This document shows, in pieces, positions 44,365-54,493 of a DNA stretch of 64,000 nt; position 1 is the first letter of the stretch, and each line of letters begins with the position of its first letter. Position numbers and translations under genes: made by a program. The notes beneath the pieces are model-generated. The model worked only from the letters and a program-made list of their open reading frames with translations, was not told the origin of the DNA and searched no databases. Source of the DNA: Gemmatimonadota bacterium (GTDB taxonomy: Bacteria; Gemmatimonadota; Gemmatimonadetes; Longimicrobiales; Gaopeijiaceae); assembly GCA_028873595.1 (NCBI GenBank), contig JAPPOV010000044.1, positions 48,280 through 112,279 of the forward strand, in the 5' to 3' direction.

Positions 44365-44529
44365 GATGAGTGCGCGAGCCGAAGAATCACGACGCCGCAC
44401 CGTGAAGGATCTGTCAAACATCCGATTTCGAATATAACACGGGAGCGGGTAGCGAGGTTCATCGACACATCGACGACAGGTGTCGCCTCCGCCCGTGGAC
44501 TTCGCGCTCCCGACACCACCGCCGAGCGC

Positions 44530-45117
44530 TCAGCCGTCCCAGACCAGGCGTCCTGACCCCGGCACCTCCACTTGACGCGCCGAGCACTCGAGTCCGGTGA
44601 AGTGTGGGGCGTCGGCCGGGGTGTCGCCGGGCTGCGGGGCCTCTCGTGTCGAACAGACTTCGACCGTATACCGCCCGGGCGCCGCGGGCTGCCGGATCTC
44701 GCACGTTCCCTCCATACGTGTGCGGCTCGTGCGGCCGTCCCACCGCCACGAGAGCGAGTCCCCCGGGCTGAGCGTGCGCACGACAGGAAGAGACATCCCG
44801 CAGACCGCGGGATCGACGCCACAATCCGGAATCTCGCACCGCTCGCGGAGCCAGATTCGACTCGTGGAAGGTGCGGGGCCGCGCACTGTGACCCATCCCG
44901 GCTGTCCTCCGGAGTCCTTCTCCAGCGCCCAGCGCGATCCCTCGGCGCCGGACGGTTGGACGAGCACGAAGGTCCAGTCCGATGCCGATGCCGATGCGGA
45001 CCCGGCATCCGCGTGGTCGGGCGTTCCCGCGCCCCGAGGCCCTCCGCCGCACCCCCCGAGCAACCCGGCCACGAGCAGAGCCGTCTTGACCCGCGATCCT
45101 GCAGAATGACCCATCAT
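44530..45117 (-). CDS. Lipoprotein of unknown function
   Basis: 195 residues from ATG 45117 (or 45114). A leader ends in a lipobox (LLGGCGGG, Cys about 20), followed by a Gly/Ala/Ser-rich linker. The mature part has several cysteines (RERCEIPDCG, VCGMSLP, GTCEIRQ, EVCSTRE, LECSARQ) that could form disulfides, and beta strands like SWRWDGR and GRYTVEVC. No family recognised. It overlaps the metalloprotease gene stop (TGATG), suggesting coupled expression. Confidence 0.6.
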   Translation of the reverse strand: MMGHSAGSRVKTALLVAGLLGGCGGGPRGAGTPDHADAGSASASASDWTFVLVQPSGAEGSRWALEKDSGGQPGWVTVRGPAPSTSRIWLRERCEIPDCGVDPAVCGMSLPVVRTLSPGDSLSWRWDGRTSRTRMEGTCEIRQPAAPGRYTVEVCSTREAPQPGDTPADAPHFTGLECSARQVEVPGSGRLVWDG

Positions 45118-47663
45118 CGGCGCGCTCCGATGGGTACCGGAATCGACGGACAGGTCGCGACGTCGAGTACCCGGACTGCGGGTAGCGGCGACAGCGCTCC
45201 CGAAAGACTCGAGGCCAGTGTAATCGCGGCCCAGTCGTCGTGGTCCTCGAGCACATCCGTCGCCGAGCCGTTGGCTTCGGCGCTCCCCGGGCCGACATCC
45301 CAGCCCTGAACATCCACCTGGATACCGGAGTCTCCAGCGTCGCCGTCCACGTTCCAATCCACGCCGGGCGCGCCGCAGACACCGACCGATTCGTCCAGGT
45401 TCGACTCGTCGAGGGTGAGGTTCAGCCCACTGGAATAGTTCAGGGCGCCATCGGCGAGACCGTCACAGGTCACGTCGACTCCTCCGAACTGGTAGCGGTA
45501 GTTCATCACCGACGGGTAGTTCGGTTTGTAGTTCAGGCTCTGCTGCGCCGTGAATCGTTCTCCACCGTGACTGAGATTCAGATTGTGGCCGAGCTCGTGG
45601 ACGATCGTGTTCGCGACCCACTGATCGCCATCCGAGGCGTTGTGCCACCAGTTGCTCGACACGAGCAGCCGGTAGTCGTTGTAGATGGCCTCGCCCGAGC
45701 TGCTCGACGCGCCCAAACAGCTGCCCGGACCGTCGGCATCGTGTTGGTGGATCATCAACGAATAGTGGAAGTAGCCCATCCTGTCGGACGGAAAGTTGCC
45801 CGCGGCAAACGCTGCGTAGTCACTCCCCGCCACCCCGTCCTCGATGCAGCCGTCCGGATCGGACACCTCCGTTCCCTCGGTGAACAGGCCGCCCTGCCCG
45901 TAGTCCTGGATCGCCGTGATGCCGGTCGATCCGTCGGGGTTGTCAACGGGGGCATTCGCGAAGGCCAACTTCACGCGGGTGATGGTGGCGAGGGTCGGTC
46001 GGTGGTCGTGGGCCCCGCCGCCCTCCAAATCGGCAAACCAGTCGTACTCGATCAGGATGTTCTTGCGGAGTGGGTTCGTGCCCATCCCGGGCAGGTCGAG
46101 TCCACCCACGCTACCCAGGACTTCGTCACCATCATCGATCCCGTCGTCGTCGGTATCCATGACCAGAGGGTCGGTGCCGGTATCTGAAGCACTCACGAAG
46201 ACCCGGGTGTTCGTCTCGACGCAGTCGGGTAGCCGGTCGCCGTCGGTGTCCGGAAGGCTCGTGGGGGTGCACGCTCCTTCGGTGACCACGATGAACAGGC
46301 TCTGGACGTCCGTCGTGCCATCACTGGACGCCTCTACATCGAAGGGATAGATCCCCGCCGCCATGGGCGTACCGGTGATCACGCCGGTGGCGCCCGCCAA
46401 GTCCAATCCTGGCGGCAGGCCGCCAGAAACGACAGAAAAGAAGAACGTGCCGTCCCCGCCCTCGGCGGTGATCGCCTGGTCGTATGCCTCACCGACCGAG
46501 CCGCTGGGGAGGGCATCGGTCGTGATCGTGGTGCTGAGCGTGACGATGATCGTCAGGTCCATCGCCCCGGAAATCCCGCCGCTGCTCGCCTCGACCGAGA
46601 CGTCGAAGTCGCCAGGTTGGGTCGGGGCGCCCGTGATCGTGCCAGCGGGCGGGCCACCGCCGTCGACTTCGACGAGCGTCAGGCCCGGGGGCAGACTCCC
46701 GGCCGTGATGGCCCACGTGTACGTGCCGTCTCCCCCCGTAGCAGCGAGCTGCTCCTCATACGAGACGCCCGTCACTCCGGCGGGAAGCGAGGTGGTATGG
46801 ATCACGACCGCTTCGGTGACCCTCAAGTCGAGAGCCTGTGTGTCCGTCTGGCCGGCACTTTCCACCTGCACCGTGAAGCTGGCGTCCTCGACCGTCGTGG
46901 GCGTGCCGGCGATCGCCCCGCCGGTATCGAGGGTGAGTCCGTCGGGTAGAGCTCCACCGACGAGCGACCAGGTGTTGACGCCGTTTCCCCCGGTGACCGC
47001 GAGATCGACCGCGTACGCCGTCCCCCGCACGCCGGTGGCCAGGGTCGCCGTCGCGATCTCGACAGGGTCGCTGATGGTAAGGGACCAGACCAAGGACTCC
47101 GTTTGCGCTCCGCTCGTGACCTCGAAGGTGAGAGTCTCCGTACCCACTACGGTCGGGGTACCCGCGATTGTCCCGCTCGCGTCCAGGCCGAGTCCATCCG
47201 GAAGCGAACCTGCGCTGACGGCGAACGTGAAGCTCCCAGTACCACCCGAAGCGACGATCTCGCCGGCGTATGGGACCCCGATGACACCGATCGGTAGCTC
47301 CGCCCTGACCTGTAGTGGCTCGGCGATCACGAGCTGGATGCTCAGGGCCGAGGACTGGTCCCCACTCGTCACCACAAGTGTCAGGCCGAAGGTCCCGGTC
47401 TGTGTGGGGGTCCCCGAGAGCACGCCGCCCCCGGAGAGGGCCAGGCCGGCGGGCAGCGTCCCCGAGCTGACTGTCCACGAGAAGCTCCCATTGCCCCCCG
47501 TTGCGATGAAGCGCTGCGTGTAGGGTTCGCCCGCAACCCCCTCCGCTACGTTGACAGCGCTGATCGATACGGGATCGGTCGGGGTCGTGGTGGACTGACC
47601 GCATCCGGCTAGGGACGCCAGAAGCGCCAGAGCCGCGATTCGAACGAGAGGTGGACCGCGCAT
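45114..47663 (-). CDS. Secreted metzincin-like protein with putative-Ig repeats
   Basis: 849 residues, lipobox LLASLAGC (Cys about 21). Five He_PIG-type repeats (about 30-470) each carry TGGxGxxxW and LPxGLxL...GxIxGTP patterns. Thrombospondin type-3-like calcium repeats (DTDGDRLPD, DTDDDGIDDGDE) follow at about 475-520. The protease domain has HELGHNLNLSH at 689-699 and a Met-turn PSVMNY at about 718. The metzincin glycine is replaced by Asn. It is probably an outer-membrane-linked Ca2+/Zn2+ peptidase; partners include the small lipoprotein encoded next. Confidence 0.8.
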   Translation of the reverse strand: MRGPPLVRIAALALLASLAGCGQSTTTPTDPVSISAVNVAEGVAGEPYTQRFIATGGNGSFSWTVSSGTLPAGLALSGGGVLSGTPTQTGTFGLTLVVTSGDQSSALSIQLVIAEPLQVRAELPIGVIGVPYAGEIVASGGTGSFTFAVSAGSLPDGLGLDASGTIAGTPTVVGTETLTFEVTSGAQTESLVWSLTISDPVEIATATLATGVRGTAYAVDLAVTGGNGVNTWSLVGGALPDGLTLDTGGAIAGTPTTVEDASFTVQVESAGQTDTQALDLRVTEAVVIHTTSLPAGVTGVSYEEQLAATGGDGTYTWAITAGSLPPGLTLVEVDGGGPPAGTITGAPTQPGDFDVSVEASSGGISGAMDLTIIVTLSTTITTDALPSGSVGEAYDQAITAEGGDGTFFFSVVSGGLPPGLDLAGATGVITGTPMAAGIYPFDVEASSDGTTDVQSLFIVVTEGACTPTSLPDTDGDRLPDCVETNTRVFVSASDTGTDPLVMDTDDDGIDDGDEVLGSVGGLDLPGMGTNPLRKNILIEYDWFADLEGGGAHDHRPTLATITRVKLAFANAPVDNPDGSTGITAIQDYGQGGLFTEGTEVSDPDGCIEDGVAGSDYAAFAAGNFPSDRMGYFHYSLMIHQHDADGPGSCLGASSSSGEAIYNDYRLLVSSNWWHNASDGDQWVANTIVHELGHNLNLSHGGERFTAQQSLNYKPNYPSVMNYRYQFGGVDVTCDGLADGALNYSSGLNLTLDESNLDESVGVCGAPGVDWNVDGDAGDSGIQVDVQGWDVGPGSAEANGSATDVLEDHDDWAAITLASSLSGALSPLPAVRVLDVATCPSIPVPIGARR

Positions 47664-47787
47664 GCATCAATGATCTTACCGGCACGCATCGTTCCACAAC
47701 CCGGTACCACCAGGCCGTCATGCCGGTGCCGGCTCGAGTAGCGGTCGCCCGCGCGGACCGAGGGTGCGTCCGCAGACGCCTCCGCCT

Positions 47788-48792
47788 TCAGGCTCCTGCC
47801 AACACCCCGACCCGATGCTCCTCCCGATACGCCTGCAGCAACTCCTCGACTTCTTCCAGCGTGGTCGTTTGGAAAAGCTCGGTCCGGAGCCGACGCCCGT
47901 CCGGGAGCCCCTTTGTGTACCACCCGAGGTGCTTTCGGAAATCGATGATCGCGCGATTCGAGTCAGACTCGAAGGCGATGGCGTTGCGCGCATGCTCGAG
48001 GCAGATGGCGAACTTCTCATCGATGTCCGGGTCTGCCGGGATCGGCAAGCCATCGAGCGCCGCCCGGGCCTGTTTGAAGATCCACGGGTCCCCATGCGAC
48101 CCACGTGCAATCATGATCGCGTCGCACCCTGTCTCGTCACGCATCCGTCGCGCGTCCTCCCCCTTCCCGATGTCCCCATTTCCGATGACCGGGATCTCCA
48201 GTGCGTCGACCAGAGCGGCAATCTCAGACCATCGTGCCTGTCCGGAGTACATGTCGGCCCGCGTCCGCGGATGGAGACAGATTGCCTTTGCTCCTGCCTG
48301 CTCGCATCGGAGCCCTATCGCGACCGGGTCTCTCGTCTTCTCGGTGAAGCCGCTGCGAATCTTCACCGTCGTGGTCAACGAGGTCGCGTCGTCAACCGCT
48401 CGGATGATGTCCTCGACCAGGTTGAGATCTCGGAGGCACCCCGAGCCTCCGTTACGCTTCACGACCTTCTTCACCGGGCACCCGAAATTGATGTCGATGA
48501 AATCCGGTCCGAACACCTCTGCGACAAAGGCAGCCGCGTCCCCCATGACCGCGGGATCCGCACCAAAAATCTGAATCCCGATGGGTCGCTCGGCTTCGTC
48601 GAAGCGCAGGTATTCCCGAGATCGTTTGCTATTCTGCACGATCCCCGCTGCGCTCACGAACTCGCTCACGAGCACGTCGGCCCCAAATCGACGACAAAGC
48701 CGCCGGAACGGCGACTCGCTCACGCCCGCCTGAGGCGCGAGAAAGAGGGGAGTACCCTCAGATTTCAGGAGCGAGATGACATCGTATGGCAT
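47788..48792 (-). CDS. dusB: tRNA-dihydrouridine synthase (DusB-type)
   Basis: 334 residues, FMN-dependent reduction of uridines in the tRNA D-loop. The start LAPQAGVSESPFRRLCRRFG (FMN barrel; split here by position), DINFGCPVKKVVKRNGGS with the catalytic Cys, HPRTRADMYSG and GNGDI are in the expected order. Length and the phrase GCPVKKVVKRNGGSG fit DusB. It is divergent from the EIIA gene with 128 bases between. Confidence 0.93.
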   Translation of the reverse strand: MPYDVISLLKSEGTPLFLAPQAGVSESPFRRLCRRFGADVLVSEFVSAAGIVQNSKRSREYLRFDEAERPIGIQIFGADPAVMGDAAAFVAEVFGPDFIDINFGCPVKKVVKRNGGSGCLRDLNLVEDIIRAVDDATSLTTTVKIRSGFTEKTRDPVAIGLRCEQAGAKAICLHPRTRADMYSGQARWSEIAALVDALEIPVIGNGDIGKGEDARRMRDETGCDAIMIARGSHGDPWIFKQARAALDGLPIPADPDIDEKFAICLEHARNAIAFESDSNRAIIDFRKHLGWYTKGLPDGRRLRTELFQTTTLEEVEELLQAYREEHRVGVLAGA

Positions 48793-48920
48793 AGCGCAAA
48801 ACTAGTCACCGTTGCGAACTCCATGAAGCGCCCGAGGACCAGGGGATGCCGGGGAAGGCAGGTGCGTTTTATTGTCCTTCCCAAGCACGTACCATCTGAC
48901 TTCGCGCCGGGAGGCGATGC

Positions 48921-49373
48921 ATGAGACTTCGGGAGCTCTTCTCGGCCGAAACCGTGAAGCTTGAGCTCGAATCGGAGACAAAAGACGACACACTGCGCGA
49001 GCTCGTCGGCCTCCTCGCTCTCGATCGCAAGTCCGAGGGGGTCCTCTACAAGACCCTCAAGCGTCGCGAAAATTTGGGATCCACCGGGATCGGAAAGGGC
49101 ACCGCGATCCCACACTGTCGATCCCTGGTCGTGAACCGACTCCGACTCGCATACGGTCGAAAGTCTTCGGGTCTCGACTTCAATGCCATCGACGCCGCCC
49201 CCGTACACAACTTTTTCCTCATTATCGCGCCGCCGCTCGAGGTGTCGAATCAGTACCTGCCTGTCTTGGGCAAGATCGCCCAGTTCGCGAAAGAACCGGA
49301 CGTTCCCAGGCTTCTTTCCGAACTCGATTCGGTCGACGGCTTTCTCGAACTCCTCGAGAGACGCGCTCCGTAA
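48921..49373 (+). CDS. PTS EIIA, fructose/nitrogen type (PtsN-like)
   Basis: 150 residues. EIIA-Fru/Ntr fold; active-site histidine in GIGKGTAIPHCRS (about 64). The absence of a linked permease points to a regulatory EIIA-Ntr-like role. It could be phosphorylated by HPr encoded at 57.6 kb, since no separate NPr/EI-Ntr is in the window. The start ATG 48921 is followed by MRLRELFSAETVKL, a typical PtsN opening. An inverted repeat follows at 49404-49431. Confidence 0.85.
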   Translation: MRLRELFSAETVKLELESETKDDTLRELVGLLALDRKSEGVLYKTLKRRENLGSTGIGKGTAIPHCRSLVVNRLRLAYGRKSSGLDFNAIDAAPVHNFFLIIAPPLEVSNQYLPVLGKIAQFAKEPDVPRLLSELDSVDGFLELLERRAP

Positions 49374-49398
49374 GCGTCGCAACTGCCCGGTAAGACTG

Positions 49399-49431
49399 AA
49401 AAACGGACGCCCTCAATCGAGGGACCGTCCG
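49399..49431 (-). terminator. Intrinsic terminator for the sorting-tail gene
   Basis: Stem CGGAC/GTCCG plus CCCTC/GAGGG with an internal mismatch and an AATC loop. On the minus strand it is followed by a T-run (TTTTTC), so it serves the minus-strand gene at 49478-49930; it may also slow transcription from the EIIA side. Confidence 0.75.
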
Positions 49432-49477
49432 TGTATCGAGCGACTTCAGCGATCCGGCTCAACACCGGAGCCGATCA

Positions 49478-49930
49478 TCATTTCATGACGATGATCCTGC
49501 GGGTCAGCGGTCGAAGACCGTTTACGCTGAGCTGCATCAGATAGACGCCGGATGCGACCTGGCGACCCATCTGATCGGTTCCGTCCCAGAAAACTTCGTG
49601 ACGTCCGGATTGAGCGTATTCGAGCTGATCGACGGGGACGCCCTCTCCGGTCGGGTGCCCCAGTGCCACAGGGTAGGCGATAAGCTGGGCCAGAACATTG
49701 AAAATACGTACGGACACAACGGCAGGACGCCCGTCCACGAACAGATCTTCGCCAAGGACGAAGGGGATCGTGGTCTCCGGGTTGAACGGGTTCGGATAAT
49801 TCTGTCCGAGCTGGAATCCGTTCGCCCCCCTGTCCTGCGCACCACGCCCCATGTCCTGGGCAGATACGCCTTCAGCGGCGCAGATCAGGGAAAGGAGGAC
49901 GACGAAGACGCGAAGGAAGCGTCTCATCAA
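49478..49930 (-). CDS. Short secreted protein made almost only of a T9SS/FlgD-type sorting tail
   Basis: 150 residues. A signal peptide (to about 25, EGVSAQ) is followed at once by a short linker and a C-terminal sorting-like domain: FQLGQNYPNPFNPETTI, an Ig-like set of strands (AVVSVRIFNVLAQLIA), HEVFWDGTDQMGRQVASGVY and the end TRRIIVMK. In type IX secretion substrates this domain sits at the end of a much larger cargo; here no cargo exists. It could be a remnant, an anchor, or a small secreted protein. Confidence 0.75.
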   Translation of the reverse strand: MMRRFLRVFVVLLSLICAAEGVSAQDMGRGAQDRGANGFQLGQNYPNPFNPETTIPFVLGEDLFVDGRPAVVSVRIFNVLAQLIAYPVALGHPTGEGVPVDQLEYAQSGRHEVFWDGTDQMGRQVASGVYLMQLSVNGLRPLTRRIIVMK

Positions 49931-50147
49931 GACCTCCGCACAACAACTGTGCAGTAGCTAAGCGTCAATAGCGCTCCATGTGTGATGGCCGGCGGCACGC
50001 ATGCCTGGTTCATACTATCGGGAGGTTCTGGACGGGGTCAAGCCGAGCACTCTGTCATCTCCTATTACTTGATGCCCGAGACGCGCGTTCCGTTGCCTGC
50101 AGCTCACAACCAGGGCCAAACAGTCCACGAGAACGCCTGCTTGGCGG

Positions 50148-52049
50148 TCACGAGCCGGGGACCGAACGCCCCTCGGCCTGACGCAATGTCACGCCGGCCC
50201 CGTCGAAGTAGTTGAGCAGCGGAATCAGGTGCTTTCTGGACACGGGGAGCACCTCCCTGAAATCCGCGGGCCCGAGACCGTCACGCCCGGCGAGGGCATC
50301 TCGAATCCGCGCTACGGCCGATGAGATCTCTTCACACGCCACGTAGAGCCCATCGGCGATCAGCGTCACCCGGCCTGTCGTCTCGAGGTGACGCATCAGC
50401 GGCCAGAAGTCCGGCCGCCCCGTCAGTTCGTCCGGTAAATCGTCGACCGTGGGCGCCGCGAGCCCGTCCTTTGAAAGCTCGCGATACAGGCGATCGGATG
50501 CGGCCTTCTGATCGAGGGTGAGCTCGGGTTGGAACCCTGCCCTCCGCACGCCACCATCGGCACGTTCGAGCGCCCCCGAATCGCACAGCACGCCGATCAT
50601 TGCGTCAGCGAGCTCGGACGGAGCCCATTCCGGGAACCCTGCACGCACTCGAGCCAGGGGCACAGCAACCCGGAGTGAGTCCTCCCTATGACCGGCATCG
50701 ACTGATTCCAGGATCTGTTTCTCGGCCTCTCCACGGATTTCAGCGGAGACGACTCGCGTCCCCGCACGCAACGCTCCGCGGTCGATGACCACCTCCAGGG
50801 CGTCCTCACATACCGAAGGCGAGGCTCCCGTCAGAAGAGGGAGACGCGATGCAGACACGCCTGCCCAACCAGCCAACCCGAGCACAGCCGCGATCCGATC
50901 CTCTGATGAGCCGTCGAGGACCTTCTCGAGTTGCCGACGCTGATGTACAGCCAGCCGATTCCTCTTCGGCGGCGCAGGCTCAGCGATCGCACCGCCACCG
51001 ATCGTCGTAACCGGAGAGTACGCCCGGATCACGAGCCGGTCACCCGCCCGGGCCACCAGCGGCTCTTCCAGCCGCAGCTGGACCCAGCCCGTATCACCGG
51101 CAGACAGAGGTTCTGACTCGAGCAGCGCGCAGCGGGCGAGCACCTCAGCCGTACCGTGATGCACGTGCACGCGCTGGTTGTGCTCGAGCGTCCACGCCGT
51201 GTCCCGGATCATCCGGATCCGGGTCGTAAGCATCCATGAAGGAGTCCAGGATGGGTCGGCCACGAGCACCGCACCCCGCGCCACCCGTTCACGATCACCT
51301 CCTTCACCGGTCAATGCCACCGCCGCCCGGTCGCCGACTTCGGCCCGCTCAGCGTCCCGGCCATGCACTTGGAGGCTCCGGACGCGAGCGTCCAGATCAG
51401 CGGGCAGCAGTCTCACCTTCGCCCCCGGTTCAATGGCCCCACTCCACAGCGTCCCTGTTCCAACCGTACCTGTGCCCTGGATCGTGAATACACGATCGAG
51501 CGGCAGACGCACGAGGTCCTCTACATCGGAGGACCGGACCCGAGACGCTGCATCTGATACAGCATCGAGTAGCTCATCCAGCCCAATCCCGGCCGTCGCC
51601 GACGTGAGGACGCGTGGAGCGCCTGCGTACGGTGTGGTAGACAGGACGTCCCCGATGTCGGAGTCGATCAGCTCGAGCCACTCGGCTTCGACGAGGTCGC
51701 ACTTCGTCACCGCGATCACCAGCTCGGGAACTGCGAGCAGCTGCACGATCGCCAAGTGCTCCCGTGTCTGGGGCATCACGCCTTCGTCCGCCGCGACCAC
51801 AAGCAGCACGACGTCCATGCCGGCCGCCCCGGCCACCATCGCACGGACGAAGGCTTCGTGACCCGGCACGTCCACGACGCCCAGGTGCGGCCGACCTTCC
51901 GGAGCGAGTTCCGCGAAGCCGAGTTCGATCGTGATGCCTCGAGCCTTCTCTTCCTTGAGCCGGTCGGTGTCGGTCCCCGTCAGGGCACGAACAAGAGCCG
52001 TCTTTCCATGGTCGATATGCCCCGCGGTGCCGAGAATCACACTAGCCAA
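50148..52049 (-). CDS. selB: Selenocysteine-specific elongation factor SelB
   Basis: 633 residues from TTG 52049, with GGAGG six bases upstream; GTG 52040 is an alternative. GTPase signatures: [28 protein letters not shown] and TKCD near 117. Domains II/III (about 175-340) and four winged helices in the C-terminus (about 375-630; [15 protein letters not shown] is the last one) complete the family layout. SelB carries Sec-tRNA to UGA codons with a SECIS hairpin. It overlaps recO by eight bases; selC is at 5491-5587. selA and selD are not in the window. Confidence 0.95.
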   Translation of the reverse strand: MASVILGTAGHIDHGKTALVRALTGTDTDRLKEEKARGITIELGFAELAPEGRPHLGVVDVPGHEAFVRAMVAGAAGMDVVLLVVAADEGVMPQTREHLAIVQLLAVPELVIAVTKCDLVEAEWLELIDSDIGDVLSTTPYAGAPRVLTSATAGIGLDELLDAVSDAASRVRSSDVEDLVRLPLDRVFTIQGTGTVGTGTLWSGAIEPGAKVRLLPADLDARVRSLQVHGRDAERAEVGDRAAVALTGEGGDRERVARGAVLVADPSWTPSWMLTTRIRMIRDTAWTLEHNQRVHVHHGTAEVLARCALLESEPLSAGDTGWVQLRLEEPLVARAGDRLVIRAYSPVTTIGGGAIAEPAPPKRNRLAVHQRRQLEKVLDGSSEDRIAAVLGLAGWAGVSASRLPLLTGASPSVCEDALEVVIDRGALRAGTRVVSAEIRGEAEKQILESVDAGHREDSLRVAVPLARVRAGFPEWAPSELADAMIGVLCDSGALERADGGVRRAGFQPELTLDQKAASDRLYRELSKDGLAAPTVDDLPDELTGRPDFWPLMRHLETTGRVTLIADGLYVACEEISSAVARIRDALAGRDGLGPADFREVLPVSRKHLIPLLNYFDGAGVTLRQAEGRSVPGS

Positions 52050-52809
52050 CCGAGGCCTCCACATCGTCCGAGGGCAACATGCTCCCGAGGAAGCGCAGCG
52101 ATTTCAGTGGCCGATTGACCACATGGTACGCGATGAAGTCGGAGACCAGTCCGAGATGACGTCGCGTGTGGGTCAACCCCTGCGGCACATGCCCCGAAAG
52201 CAGCGCTTCGAGTTGGCTGCGCGCGACAGGTCCCACTCGGGGCCCTGCGGCGCCCTCCGAGCACTGGGCACAGCGCATGCCGCCTGCAGAGAAGTCGAAG
52301 CGTCCGACTTCGTCCCCTTCCAGGGGCTCGCTGCATCGTACACAGCCCTCGAGCTGCGGGGCGAAGCCGAATGACTCGGTGATCGTCCACAGCACCGCGA
52401 GCGCCGTTCCCGCCAGCACCTCGTCCTCCACCGTACGCAACGCATCGAGGCCGAACTCGAGGGTATCGAAGACGCCGGGCTGGGGATCCGCTTCCGCGTG
52501 CGAAAGAACAAGCTCAGCCGCCGCCGAAGCGGCAGAGAACCGCAACATGTGCCCGGCGAGACCCTCCCGAGTCATGGCACAGGCGAAGTCCTTCATCGTA
52601 TGCAGGTCACGGTGCGCCTTCATGTAGACGGTCAGGTCTCCGGAGGCGAAGGTCGCAAGGGTCGCCCTCCCCTTCCCGCTTCGACCACGCACGCCTCGGG
52701 CTACCACACTGACCAGGCCGTGGTCACGTGTGTAGAACCGGAGAATCCGACTCGAGTCGCCGTAGTCGTGGGCGCGTAGCAGCACGGCTCGGGTAGTCAC
52801 GGGTGCCAC
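52042..52809 (-). CDS. recO: DNA repair protein RecO
   Basis: 255 residues. N-terminal OB fold ([21 protein letters not shown], split in two), helical middle, and a four-cysteine zinc module [11 protein letters not shown] and [10 protein letters not shown] (about 156-186). RecO loads RecA through RecFOR in gap repair. It lies between a membrane-protein gene (3 bases) and selB (overlap). Confidence 0.9.
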   Translation of the reverse strand: MAPVTTRAVLLRAHDYGDSSRILRFYTRDHGLVSVVARGVRGRSGKGRATLATFASGDLTVYMKAHRDLHTMKDFACAMTREGLAGHMLRFSAASAAAELVLSHAEADPQPGVFDTLEFGLDALRTVEDEVLAGTALAVLWTITESFGFAPQLEGCVRCSEPLEGDEVGRFDFSAGGMRCAQCSEGAAGPRVGPVARSQLEALLSGHVPQGLTHTRRHLGLVSDFIAYHVVNRPLKSLRFLGSMLPSDDVEASVG

Positions 52810-52812
52810 TGG

Positions 52813-53928
52813 TCAGCTCAGCGACCGAATACGCCGGAGGAGTTCAGTACGCCGCTGCTGGTACGCGACCTTCTCGGCGTCCGCTGTTCCCGAGCGCTCG
52901 AATTCTTCGTCCAGTCGAGCGATCTCCACAAGGAGATCATGTCGGTTCGAGGCGGTGACGGGGCCGTCCTCAGGAGCCGCGCGGGGTCGAAGGACGGAAA
53001 CCCCGACGGCTGTGAGGAGAAGTGCCAGAAGCACGGCAGCCAACTCCACCCTTGGAGGAGTGATCTCCTGCGTCCGTACGATCGTGACCGCCGGCTGAAA
53101 GAGGTTTGCACCTGCGAAGCGTCGGTATGTCGAGCCAGCCTCGAATTCCTGACGCTCCATGAACTCGAGTCCGTCGATGGCGAGTGTGGGCGCAGGTTCA
53201 CGGACCAGGACATCAAGACGCTCGGTGCCCGGCTGCACCGGAAACGACATGAACGGGGAATCGATCCGGTACCGGACCACGAAGAGTCGACCGCCCGGCG
53301 GCAGCGCCGCCCGGGCGACGAGTTCCCCGTTGAGATACTGTGCGGCGTCAGCGGCGAGCTCTCCCTCCCCTACCTCGACTTCGCGGATACCAGCCGGCAT
53401 GGGGTGCCGCCATGTGTACCCGCCTGACCGCGCAACGATGGTGCGCGCCTGGTCGTTGCGAAGCTCGAACAGATCAGTCACCCGCCAATCCGTGGAATCG
53501 GGCTCGATGAAGACGCTGCGTGACTGAAGCGGTACGGGAAGCCCTTCCGACGGAGCGAGCAGGGTGTCATAGACGTTCACCTGATACGACGAGTCGAGCT
53601 GTGCCGCCGTCGTGATCATCGGGCCGAAGTACAGCACCCCATCGTGCCGAACCGAAGCGAAGAAGATCTCGCTGAGCAAGGGGTCCGGGTCACGCGGTAA
53701 CGTGAACCGGAACGAACCATCCGCACGGATCCGCATGGAATCAAGTTCACCTTGCGTCCCCTGCGTCAGGTGGTGCAACACGACAACGCCACGCGACATG
53801 ACGGTGTCTCCAAGGAACGCAGTCCCCCGAAGAAAGGGTTCCTGCGCAACCGCCCCCGCTGGTGGGAGCGCCATCGCGAGGAACAGGAACAGGCGCGCCG
53901 TACCCCAGCGTAGTGAGCGTGAGTACAC
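52813..53928 (-). CDS. Secreted/membrane protein of unknown function with C-terminal helix
   Basis: 371 residues from GTG 53928; the upstream extension is Arg/Ser-rich and antisense to the DUF151 gene. Signal peptide to about 32 (LPPAGAVAQEP). A periplasmic beta-rich part (about 33-290) starts with a carboxypeptidase-regulatory-like strand pattern (GTAFLGDTVMSRGVVVLHHL). One membrane helix (LAAVLLALLLTAVGVSVL, about 300) and a cytoplasmic helical tail (EIARLDEEFERSG) end the protein, a layout like CcmH/NrfF-associated proteins. No firm family. Confidence 0.6.
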   Translation of the reverse strand: MYSRSLRWGTARLFLFLAMALPPAGAVAQEPFLRGTAFLGDTVMSRGVVVLHHLTQGTQGELDSMRIRADGSFRFTLPRDPDPLLSEIFFASVRHDGVLYFGPMITTAAQLDSSYQVNVYDTLLAPSEGLPVPLQSRSVFIEPDSTDWRVTDLFELRNDQARTIVARSGGYTWRHPMPAGIREVEVGEGELAADAAQYLNGELVARAALPPGGRLFVVRYRIDSPFMSFPVQPGTERLDVLVREPAPTLAIDGLEFMERQEFEAGSTYRRFAGANLFQPAVTIVRTQEITPPRVELAAVLLALLLTAVGVSVLRPRAAPEDGPVTASNRHDLLVEIARLDEEFERSGTADAEKVAYQQRRTELLRRIRSLS

Positions 53929-53950
53929 GGCCTGGCCGCCCCCCCTCCGG

Positions 53951-54493
53951 TCAGGGGATGAAGCGACCAAAGTCCTCGGGATTGAGACGCCGAAGGTGCT
54001 CCTTGAGCTCCTCAGGCCCCATTTCCTTGTCGTGGTCGATGACCTCGATCTGCTCCATGACGGATTGAGAGCCCGGCACCGACTCGTCCTCCGCGATCTC
54101 GATCGTGGCGATTTCGAGTAGCGAGTCATCGGCCATGATCCGAGCATCGGCTCTCAGGGCCACGGCGATCGAGTCGGACGGCCGAGCGTCGACTCTGATG
54201 ACCTCGCCGTTTCGGCATACGACCAGCTCGGCGTAATAGGTGCTCTTCTGCACCCTCGTGATGATCACCTTGGTCACGGCCCCACCGAGTTCCCGCAGCA
54301 CGGAGCAGAACAGGTCGTGTGTGAGCGGCCGGGGGCTGTCCATGTCTGCCAGCCGCATGGCGATCGCGCTCGCCTCCGCGGGACCGATCCATATGGGAAG
54401 CACCCGATCGCCATCGACCTCCTGCAGGATCACGACAGGCGTGTTGGTGCTCCGATCCAGAGCCAGGCTCTGGACTCTCACTTCGGTCAGCAC
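53951..54493 (-). CDS. Bifunctional nuclease domain protein (DUF151)
   Basis: 180 residues from GTG 54493 (GGAGGAATC upstream). DUF151/BFN domain: VVILQEVDGDRVLPIWIG, EASAIAMRLADMDSPRPLTHDL (two blocks), YYAELVV and RPSDSIAVALR. The charged C-terminus contains EELKEHLRRLNPEDFGRF, as in many full-length bacterial members. Plant homologues have RNase/DNase activity; the bacterial role is not settled. Confidence 0.88.
   Translation of the reverse strand: MLTEVRVQSLALDRSTNTPVVILQEVDGDRVLPIWIGPAEASAIAMRLADMDSPRPLTHDLFCSVLRELGGAVTKVIITRVQKSTYYAELVVCRNGEVIRVDARPSDSIAVALRADARIMADDSLLEIATIEIAEDESVPGSQSVMEQIEVIDHDKEMGPEELKEHLRRLNPEDFGRFIP

Noticed and set aside
44412..44417. A consensus TTGACA (minus strand) upstream of ssrA as a -35 box
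   Set aside because: No -10 box lies 16-18 bases downstream; the best candidate is 23 bases away, so no promoter is called.
45900..47600. Repeated similar DNA segments that could look like a tandem array
   Set aside because: They encode the putative-Ig repeats of the metzincin-like protein and differ at DNA level; no CRISPR-like constant repeat with unique spacers is present anywhere in the window.
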